From Acidilobaceae archaeon (GTDB lineage Archaea; Thermoproteota; Thermoprotei_A; Sulfolobales; Acidilobaceae): 12,754 nucleotides of DNA. The stretch spans positions 1 through 12,754 of the forward strand of contig JALURD010000116.1 of NCBI GenBank assembly GCA_027057815.1. Direction: 5' to 3'. The number at the start of each line of letters is the position of its first letter. Position 1 is the first letter of the stretch. The position numbers were made by a program, and so were the translations under genes. The notes under the pieces were generated by a model. That model saw nothing but the letters and a program-made list of their open reading frames with translations, was not told the origin of the DNA and made no database searches. This document shows positions 7,166-12,754 of the stretch, one piece after another.

Positions 7166-8953
7166 ATGGGGTTAGCGTCAGCGCTAACGCGTAGAATGGC
7201 GTTTGGCCGGAGGATGATACTCATAGACGTCCTCGCCCTCCTCGCTGGCATAGCAGGGGGGCTAGGTGCGGTTCTATTCAGGAAGGCTATAAGCTTCTTT
7301 GAGCTAGTATTCAGAGGCCACCTCAGCACAGCGGTTGCGTCTCTCAGCGGAAGCGAGGCTCTAGCGCTAGCATTGATGCCCGTGGTGGGGGGATTAATTA
7401 TAGGGCCTATAGTGGCCAGGGTTGCTCCGGAGACCCGCGGCCATGGAGTCCCCGAAGTGATGGAGGCGGTCCTAGTCAGAGGCGGTAGGATAAGGGCTAG
7501 GGTCGCAGCAGTGAAAGTCCTTGTGTCGTCGATAACGATAGGCTCTGGTGGAAGCGCGGGCAGGGAGGGGCCCATAGCCCAGATAGGTGCCTCCTTGGGC
7601 TCGCTCCTAGGGAGACTGGCTAGGCTTGATGCACACGACACCAGGCTACTCGTAGCCTGCGGCCTTTCAGCGGGGATAGCCGGGACATTCAACGCACCAT
7701 TGGGTGGAGCCCTCTTTGGCATGGAGGTGCTACTCAGGAACGTGGGACCCTTCGATGCTATCCCGATAATACTGGCGTCGGTGGTTGGTGCCTCGACGGC
7801 TTCAATATTCCTGGGGCAGAAGCCCTCATTCGTTATACCTCACGTCCCCCAGTGGACCCCAGCTGAGATACCGGTCTACATAATCCACGGAGTGATCATA
7901 GGCCTCATAGCGGTAGCCTGGGTCAAGCTATTCTATAACGTAGAGGAGTTATTCTCGAGACTCCCCCTCCCACTCCACGTCAAACCAGCCCTCGGAGGCC
8001 TGGTGGCTGGGATACTCCTGGCGCTACTCCCGGCCTACGGTATAGGAGGGGTGGGCTACGAGGGCGTTGAGATGGCGCTCCTCGGTGCCTTGCCTGTGGC
8101 GCTCCTGGTTCTCCTAGCTTCAGCTAAGATGGTGGCCACGGCATTCACTATAGGCAGCGGGGGCAGCGGAGGGGTCTTCGCCCCGAGCCTATACATAGGC
8201 TCCATGGTCGGGGGAGCCCTGGGAGCAGCTTACGCGTACATAGCGCCAGACATAGTGGGGGACACGCTCGGCTACACGCTAGCCGGGATGGCAGCGCTCT
8301 TTGCTGGGGCAGCCCAGGCCCCCCTAAACGTGATAGTGATGATACCTGAGATGTCGGGAAGCTACTCGCTCATACCGCCAATTATGGCTTCAGCCAGTTC
8401 AAGCTTCCTAGTGGCGTGGATGCTCCTGCGCGGGAGCTCCATTTACACGATTAAGCTCGAGAGGAGGGGTCTGCAGGTCAGGATGTTCTCCTCCTTCATA
8501 CTAGACTCGGTTAAGGTGGGCGAGGTCATGACTAAGAGAGTGGTCACGGTCCCCGACGATACGCCACTATCATTCCTGGAGGTAATGTTCGAGGAGAACC
8601 CATACGGTGGCTACCCCGTGGTCGACAGGAGAACCGGGGACTTAGTGGGCATAGTGACAAGGACTGACCTGGAGAGGGCAAGGAAGAGGCTGCCAAGGGA
8701 TAGATTGGATGGCATGCGGGTCATCGATATAGCCACCAGGGACTTGGTAGTCGCGTATCCCGACGAGACCGTAAGGGAGGCGTTAGCCAAGATGAAGAGG
8801 AGGGGTGTAAGCAGACTCCCCGTAGTAGATAGGGGGAACGAGAGGAGGCTTGTGGGTATCATAACGGTCAGAGACCTAGTCAAGGCGTACGAGCTGGCCT
8901 TCGAGCGCGAGGAAGCCGGGGAAACCCAAGGGTCTGGGGGCGCCAGCGATTAA
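7166..8953 (+). CDS. CLC chloride channel/transporter with tandem CBS domains
   Basis: A 595-residue membrane protein moving chloride (or a similar anion) across the cell membrane. The CLC core (about residues 15-430) shows RGHGVPEVMEAV (91-102), GSGGSAGREGPIAQIGA (126-142) with the gating glutamate at Glu134, NAPLGGALFGMEV (176-188), and IGSGGSGGVFAPSLYIG (329-345). In E. coli CLC-ec1 two glutamates (202/203) occupy the place held here by Glu187-Val188. The position of the proton glutamate Glu203 is therefore Val, as in channel-type CLCs, and strict Cl-/H+ exchange is doubtful. Two CBS domains follow (about 451-508 and 517-576); these usually bind adenine nucleotides and regulate gating. The C-terminus is a charged Gly-rich tail. 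ATG at 7166 is the chosen start; ATG at 7196 is a less likely alternative. A G-rich stretch (7137-7150) precedes it. The dehydrogenase gene starts 39 bp downstream. Confidence 0.93.
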   Translation: MGLASALTRRMAFGRRMILIDVLALLAGIAGGLGAVLFRKAISFFELVFRGHLSTAVASLSGSEALALALMPVVGGLIIGPIVARVAPETRGHGVPEVMEAVLVRGGRIRARVAAVKVLVSSITIGSGGSAGREGPIAQIGASLGSLLGRLARLDAHDTRLLVACGLSAGIAGTFNAPLGGALFGMEVLLRNVGPFDAIPIILASVVGASTASIFLGQKPSFVIPHVPQWTPAEIPVYIIHGVIIGLIAVAWVKLFYNVEELFSRLPLPLHVKPALGGLVAGILLALLPAYGIGGVGYEGVEMALLGALPVALLVLLASAKMVATAFTIGSGGSGGVFAPSLYIGSMVGGALGAAYAYIAPDIVGDTLGYTLAGMAALFAGAAQAPLNVIVMIPEMSGSYSLIPPIMASASSSFLVAWMLLRGSSIYTIKLERRGLQVRMFSSFILDSVKVGEVMTKRVVTVPDDTPLSFLEVMFEENPYGGYPVVDRRTGDLVGIVTRTDLERARKRLPRDRLDGMRVIDIATRDLVVAYPDETVREALAKMKRRGVSRLPVVDRGNERRLVGIITVRDLVKAYELAFEREEAGETQGSGGASD

Positions 8954-8966
8954 ACCAGAGCACGCC

Positions 8967-8972
8967 GTATAG
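8967..8972 (+). promoter_or_regulatory. Possible TATA box for a leaderless dehydrogenase mRNA
   Basis: GTATAG is centred about 23-24 nt before the TTG at 8993, the distance expected if transcription starts at or next to the initiation codon. AGGAG at 8988-8992 abuts the TTG with no spacer and is therefore poorly placed as a ribosome site, which favours a leaderless transcript. Confidence 0.35.
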
Positions 8973-8992
8973 ATGCGTCGGTGTACTAGGAG

Positions 8993-9976
8993 TTGAAGGC
9001 AGCCAGGCTTTACGGTCCAGGCGACTTAAGGGTCGAGGACGTGCCCGCCCCTTCTGTCCCTCCAGGCTGGGTCCTTGTCAGGAGTAGGGTTGTGGGTATC
9101 TGCGGCACGGATAAGGCCTTCTATAGGGGAACCTATCCCCTCTTCAAGTCCCCGCTGATACCAGGGCATGAGGTGAGTGGTGAAGTAGTCGAGGGGCCCC
9201 GGGATCTTGTCGGTGAGAGGGTTGTTAGCGAGATAAACTTTGCCTGCCTTGAGTGCGATGTCTGCCGGCTCGGTCTATACACTCACTGCCCCAGGAAGAA
9301 GACGCTCGGCATAGACTTCGATGGAGGAATGGCCGAGTACTTCGTGGCGCCAGCTTGGGCGGTACACGTGCACAGTCTGCCGCATGAGAAGGCCTTCGCA
9401 GCCGAGCCCCTGGCGGCGGTGCTCAACGCTTTCAGCCAGTATCCGCTCAAGCCAGGCGCCTTGCTAGCGGTGCTTGGAACGGGCTTCATAGCATTACTAT
9501 CAGCACAGGTTGCCAGGCTCATGGGTGCCCGGGTTGTTGTAGTGGCTCGCAGAGAGAGCGTTAAAGCGCGTTTCTTCGAGAAGCACGGCTTTAGAGTAGT
9601 TGACTTCGATGAAGCCGTCGATGTAGGGAGAAGGGAGGGCCTCGCGGGCCTAGGCTATGATGTAGTCGTTGAGGCCACGGGCACCAATGAAGGTGTAGCC
9701 GCTGCCATAGCACTTGCTAGGCCTAGGGGTGTAGTTCACCTGAAGAGCACGCCTGGAGGCGAGGCTAGGATTCCCCAGACACTAGCGGTCGTGAAGGAGT
9801 TAAGGCTAGTTGGGACGAGGTGTGGAACTCATAGGGAGTTCAAGGAGGCTATACGCCTCCTCGAAACGGATAAAGTCGAAGTGCCCGTGACAGCTGAGTA
9901 TAGCCTGGCAGAGGCTAGGGAAGCCTTCGAGAGGGCTATGGAGAGGGACGCCTTCAGGGTGTTAGTGAGGCCTTAG
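8993..9976 (+). CDS. Zinc-dependent medium-chain dehydrogenase (alcohol/polyol type)
   Basis: A 327-residue cytoplasmic oxidoreductase of the medium-chain (MDR) family, which oxidises an alcohol or polyol with a nicotinamide cofactor. The catalytic domain has the catalytic zinc ligands Cys37 (GICGTD), His59-Glu60 (PGHE) and probably Glu138 (AAEPLA). All four structural-zinc cysteines are present: 85, 88, 91 and 99 (CLECDVC then THC). The Rossmann motif is GTGFIA (162-167), with Ala for the last Gly. The second strand ends VVVVARRES, with no acidic residue and two arginines, which suggests NADP(H) preference. The substrate is unknown; threonine-, sorbitol- and alcohol-dehydrogenase-like proteins share this architecture. 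The length is slightly below the usual 340-350. The TTG start is supported by the MKAARLYGPGDLRVE opening typical of the family. The gene converges with the ABC permease, 21 bp away. Confidence 0.9.
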   Translation: MKAARLYGPGDLRVEDVPAPSVPPGWVLVRSRVVGICGTDKAFYRGTYPLFKSPLIPGHEVSGEVVEGPRDLVGERVVSEINFACLECDVCRLGLYTHCPRKKTLGIDFDGGMAEYFVAPAWAVHVHSLPHEKAFAAEPLAAVLNAFSQYPLKPGALLAVLGTGFIALLSAQVARLMGARVVVVARRESVKARFFEKHGFRVVDFDEAVDVGRREGLAGLGYDVVVEATGTNEGVAAAIALARPRGVVHLKSTPGGEARIPQTLAVVKELRLVGTRCGTHREFKEAIRLLETDKVEVPVTAEYSLAEAREAFERAMERDAFRVLVRP

Positions 9977-9997
9977 CCGGGATCCCGTGTTAAACCG

Positions 9998-10903
9998 TTA
10001 TTCCCTCACATACGGCTTGCCGAGGCTCCTCGGCATCACCGCCCTTTTCGCGGTTACTGCGACAGCCGCAAGCGTGACCAGGTAGGGTATAGTGTTGAAG
10101 AGGTAGCTCGCAGCGGTCACACCCTTAATTATGGTATAGTACCTGGCAACAGCGTCGCTGAGACCGAAGACTAGGGCCCCCAGTAGGGCTCCCAGGGGGT
10201 GCCAGCCGCTGAAGGCTACATCGGCGAGGGCTATGAAGCCTCTTCCAGCGCTCATTAGTTTGACGAAGCTTCCGAGGTAGTCGACGCTCAGATACGCTCC
10301 GGCGAGGCCTGCCAGTGCGCCTCCCGCCACTGTAGCTGCGAGCCTCACCCTCTCAACCCTAATGCCTAGGGCGTCAGCAGCTCTAGGGTCGTCTCCGACA
10401 GCTTTCACTATAAGGCCTATCCTGGTCTTCTCCAAGAGCACCCACAAGCCGAAGGCCAAAGCCACCGTGACGAAGACCATGAAGCTAATCCTCTGGTCGA
10501 GAACTACGATGCTTGGCACGTTGACCTCCACGGGCGGGCTCTGGCCATAGTTACCCCACGCCGCCAGGGTGGCAAGCGCTGTTCCACCAGCGGCCGCTAA
10601 GTTCAATCCTATGCCTGCTATTATCTGGTCACCCTTAAGGTAGACTGCTATCAGGGCATGGAGCAGGCCCAAGAGACTCCCCACGGCTAGTCCAGCCGCG
10701 TACCCGGCCCACGCGCTACCCGTTTCCAGGGCGGCGTAGACTCCGACCCAGGCGGTGATGAGTAGTATCCCCTCTAGTCCTATGTTGACTACTCCGCTCC
10801 TCTCAGCGAGCACCTCTCCCAGAGCTGTGAGGGCGATGGGAACCATTGCGGAGAGGCTTATCAGCCCCACGACTGCAGCGTCATACGCGTCCACGCCTAT
10901 CAA
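9998..10903 (-). CDS. ABC transporter permease 2, nucleoside/BMP type
   Basis: A 301-residue membrane permease of the BPD_transp_2 family, the second permease subunit of nucleoside/BMP-type uptake systems (YufQ-like, COG1079). Evidence: LGEVLAERSGVVNIGLEG (28-45), an opening motif shared by this subfamily; KGDQIIAGIGLNLAAAG (90-106); a cytoplasmic coupling loop LIVKAVGDDPRAADALGI (164-181); and GRGFIALADVAFSGWHPLGALLGA (220-243). About 8-9 helices fit. It begins with TTG overlapping the stop of permease 1 by 4 nt (TTGA) and is the last gene of the operon. Its promoter lies outside the window. A perfect 10-bp palindrome CGGGATCCCG (9978-9987) sits in the 21-bp gap to the convergent dehydrogenase. 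The substrate (nucleosides, or possibly other solutes) is inferred from the family only. Confidence 0.9.
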   Translation of the reverse strand: MIGVDAYDAAVVGLISLSAMVPIALTALGEVLAERSGVVNIGLEGILLITAWVGVYAALETGSAWAGYAAGLAVGSLLGLLHALIAVYLKGDQIIAGIGLNLAAAGGTALATLAAWGNYGQSPPVEVNVPSIVVLDQRISFMVFVTVALAFGLWVLLEKTRIGLIVKAVGDDPRAADALGIRVERVRLAATVAGGALAGLAGAYLSVDYLGSFVKLMSAGRGFIALADVAFSGWHPLGALLGALVFGLSDAVARYYTIIKGVTAASYLFNTIPYLVTLAAVAVTAKRAVMPRSLGKPYVRE

Positions 10904-11940
10904 CCCCCACGCCTTGGAAGCCCGAGCTTAGGGAGGATCCTCGAGGCTATCCTGAGCGCGGCCGGGGCTGAGAGTACCACTATTATGACTCCCACCATGA
11001 GATCGGCGGCCTCCTTGGGGACGCCGTACACCGGCTCTACAGCCTGGCTGCCAGCCATGAGGGTGGAGAGCAGTAGAGCAGCGGCTGCCACGCCAAGAGG
11101 GTCGTTCCTACCCACTAGTGCGACGCCTATACCGTTGAATCCGTAGTTCCTTACTGTTCCGCCCAGCACGTCTATGCTGTACGAGAACCCCGTGATGTGC
11201 AGGGCCCCGCCAAGCCCGGCTAGCAGGCCCGCCAGGAGCATTGAGAGTAAGCGGTACGCCCCCACGGGCACCCCCCTCATTCTAGCTGCCTCCTCGTTAG
11301 CTCCCACCGCCCTGAGCAAGAGTCCAGGCCTTGTCATCCTCAGGAAGACCCAGACAGCGGCGGCGATTACTATTGAGATGAGTAGCGTTGCAGGGATCCC
11401 TATCCCACCCACTTCTATCCAGGGGATCCTCGCCGACTCAGGCACCTCAACAGTCCTCTGGGGGAATACGGGGTCCGCGAGCCTGGTGACTATGTAGTAG
11501 AGCATGACCCAGTAGACGGTCCAGTTCAGCATGATCGTGGATAGAACCTCGTTGACTCCGAGTGCCACCCTCAGCACGCCAGCGACTCCGGATAAAGCGG
11601 CGCCGGCCAGGGCGCCAGCGAGTAGTGCTAGGACCAGGTTTCCCGTATTCACGGCGACCCAGAGTGATAGAAGCGCCCCGAGGTAGAGGCTGCCCTCAGC
11701 TCCTATGTTGAATAAGCCAGCGTGGAGGGGGATAGCGAAGGCTAGCGCTGTCAGGGTCAGTATGGCGGCGTACTCGGCTACCATGTCAGGGAGTAGTCGC
11801 CACGAGGTGAGCATGTCGGCGAGGACCATTAGGGGAGGGGCACTGAAGCCTTTCGCTATCACCGCGCCTATAGCGAGGCCTATACCGAGCGACGCGGCCA
11901 CCAGGCCAATCTCGGTAAGGGTCTTCCTAAGCAAGCTCAA
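10900..11940 (-). CDS. ABC transporter permease 1, nucleoside/BMP type
   Basis: A 346-residue membrane permease, partner of permease 2 (YufP-like, COG4603). The N-terminal helix is followed by LTLTALAFAIPLHAGLFNIGAEG (61-83), with the subfamily's NIGAEG. Next come LGVNEVLSTIMLNW (127-140), an extracytoplasmic segment containing PVFPQRTVEVP (157-167), and the coupling loop GLLLRAVGANEEAARMRGV (206-224). GFNGIGVALVGRNDPLG (267-283) matches the conserved block before the last helices. The TTG start at 11940 overlaps the ATPase stop as TTGA. A GGTGGTG ribosome site (minus strand, within 11945-11952) stands about 4 nt upstream, inside the ATPase coding end. The 4-nt overlaps at both ends suggest translational coupling and balanced subunit synthesis. 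The two permeases would form the heterodimeric channel. Confidence 0.92.
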   Translation of the reverse strand: MSLLRKTLTEIGLVAASLGIGLAIGAVIAKGFSAPPLMVLADMLTSWRLLPDMVAEYAAILTLTALAFAIPLHAGLFNIGAEGSLYLGALLSLWVAVNTGNLVLALLAGALAGAALSGVAGVLRVALGVNEVLSTIMLNWTVYWVMLYYIVTRLADPVFPQRTVEVPESARIPWIEVGGIGIPATLLISIVIAAAVWVFLRMTRPGLLLRAVGANEEAARMRGVPVGAYRLLSMLLAGLLAGLGGALHITGFSYSIDVLGGTVRNYGFNGIGVALVGRNDPLGVAAAALLLSTLMAGSQAVEPVYGVPKEAADLMVGVIIVVLSAPAALRIASRILPKLGLPRRGG

Positions 11941-12754
11941 GCAGCACCACCCATTAAGACGCCGAGCCTCTCCGGCGTAGCCTCCCCCCTATCCAGGATG
12001 CCGGTCACCCTCCCCTTGTACATCACAGCGATTCTGTCGCTGAGTTCAAGTATCTCCTCGAGGTCGCTGCTAACGAGGAGGATCCCAGCCCCCGACTCGG
12101 CGAGCTTCGATATCAGACTCCTCACATACCTGGTCGTGGCTACATCGAGGCCCCTAGTGGGGTTTACGGCCACGAGCAGCCTGGGCTTCAGTGTGAGCTG
12201 GCTTCCCACGAGCAGCTTCTGCTGGTTGCCCCCGCTTAGGCTGGACGCTGGAGTCCAGGGCCCGCCAGCCGCGACCCTGTATTCGCCAGCCACTCGAGAA
12301 TAGAGCCTGGAGAGCCTGCCGGGAGTCAAGAGGTTAGGCCCGCGGTGAGCGTAGAGGAGGAACGCTATGTTCTCGGCGACGCTGAAAGAGTGGAGCAGAG
12401 CCTTACCCCTATCCCCGGGAATGAATGCGCCTCCCACAGAGAGGAACTCCCTAACGCTGGGGTTCACTCTTCCTAGAAGCCTTACCTCCCCCTCTAAGGG
12501 CTTCAGGAGACCCACTATAGCGGCTACGAGCTCCTCCTGCCCGTTGCCCTCGACACCGGCTACTCCAAGGATCTCTCCAGACCTAACCTCCAAGCCGTCG
12601 ACTCTAACCTCAATTCTCCCCCTAACCCTTAGCCTCCTAACCTCGAGGACCACTTCACTGGAACCCTGGGGCTTAGCCTTCCTCTCCACCGGGGGTGGTA
12701 CGTCGCCCACCATCAACCTAGCGAGTTCTTCGACGTCAACCCTATCTGGGTCTA
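11937..12754 (-). CDS. Double-cassette ABC ATPase, nucleoside/BMP type, C-terminal half (partial)
   Basis: This is the second nucleotide-binding domain of the tandem ATPase that powers the two permeases (YufO-like, COG3845). The frame stays open to the right edge. The codons upstream of the TTG at 12716 read DPDRVDVEELARLMVGD, the usual end of the first cassette in this family, so TTG/ATG there are internal and the first cassette lies outside the window. The second cassette is degenerate, as is normal in the family. Its Walker A is AGVEGNGQEE (no GKS/T), the signature LSGGNQQK is intact, and Walker B reads LLVAVNPTRGLD, lacking the Asp-Glu pair. The switch histidine position reads LVSSDLEE. 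ATP hydrolysis would therefore depend mostly on the site using the unseen first cassette's Walker A and B. A substrate-binding lipoprotein gene would be expected nearby, beyond this window. Confidence 0.93.
   Translation of the reverse strand, partial: DPDRVDVEELARLMVGDVPPPVERKAKPQGSSEVVLEVRRLRVRGRIEVRVDGLEVRSGEILGVAGVEGNGQEELVAAIVGLLKPLEGEVRLLGRVNPSVREFLSVGGAFIPGDRGKALLHSFSVAENIAFLLYAHRGPNLLTPGRLSRLYSRVAGEYRVAAGGPWTPASSLSGGNQQKLLVGSQLTLKPRLLVAVNPTRGLDVATTRYVRSLISKLAESGAGILLVSSDLEEILELSDRIAVMYKGRVTGILDRGEATPERLGVLMGGAA

Noticed and set aside
6949..7722. A 257-codon open frame on the minus strand across the CLC start region
   Set aside because: It is antisense to the well-supported CLC gene and the divergent spacer. 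It is Pro/Ala/Ser/Arg-rich with no family motif, as expected from the reverse of a G+C-rich gene.
12139..12174. Degenerate Walker A and B of the ABC cassette as a sign of a broken gene
   Set aside because: Loss of the Lys/Ser-Thr and Asp-Glu residues in the second cassette is the normal state of this double-ATPase family. The frame is intact and LSGGNQQK is preserved.
12714..12716. TTG at 12716 as the start of a single-cassette ATPase
   Set aside because: The frame continues upstream with DVEELARLMVG, the typical end of the first cassette of this double ATPase, so the gene is truncated by the window edge.

Overview
The window looks like a chromosomal segment of a thermophilic crenarchaeon (Thermoproteota, perhaps a Desulfurococcales-like lineage). 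The reasons are frequent AGG/AGA arginine and ATA isoleucine codons, many GTG and TTG starts, G-rich archaeal ribosome sites (GGTG/GGAGG type), a probable leaderless gene, and the families present. This placement is inference; no rRNA or other marker is in the window. Genes fill almost all of it and no gap exceeds about 210 bp. I see no tRNA, rRNA, CRISPR array, insertion sequence or phage gene.

Layout. (1) Positions 2-274 hold the 3' end of a peroxiredoxin gene. It converges, with a 4-bp gap, on an MFS transporter (279-1478, minus). The MFS gene is divergent from an amidase-signature hydrolase (1587-2900, plus), with a 108-bp shared upstream region. (2) A polytopic membrane protein with histidines in its helices, resembling NnrS / heme-copper-oxidase-like proteins, follows at 3017-4264 (plus). 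(3) A large 865-residue surface protein of the GxGYxYP type occupies 4362-6959 (minus). It has a signal peptide, a Thr/Ser/Pro stalk and a C-terminal membrane anchor, and its base composition is clearly more A+T-rich than its neighbours. (4) Across a 206-bp divergent spacer, a CLC-type chloride channel/transporter with two C-terminal CBS domains (7166-8953, plus) is followed 39 bp later by a zinc-dependent medium-chain dehydrogenase (8993-9976, plus). (5) The right end is a minus-strand ABC transporter operon of the nucleoside/BMP type. In transcription order it has a double-cassette ATPase (partial, running off the window end), permease 1 (10900-11940) and permease 2 (9998-10903), joined by two identical 4-nt TTGA stop/start overlaps.

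How the genes work together. The ABC genes are one uptake system, probably for nucleosides or related solutes; its binding lipoprotein would be expected outside the window. The MFS/amidase pair may be co-regulated from one spacer, but a shared pathway is not demonstrated. The other genes look like independent units. No genuinely new multi-gene system is evident. The items most worth a second look are the strong excess of the palindrome GGGATCCC, the archaeal membrane-anchored GxGYxYP protein with a near-palindrome at its promoter, and the histidine-bearing membrane protein.
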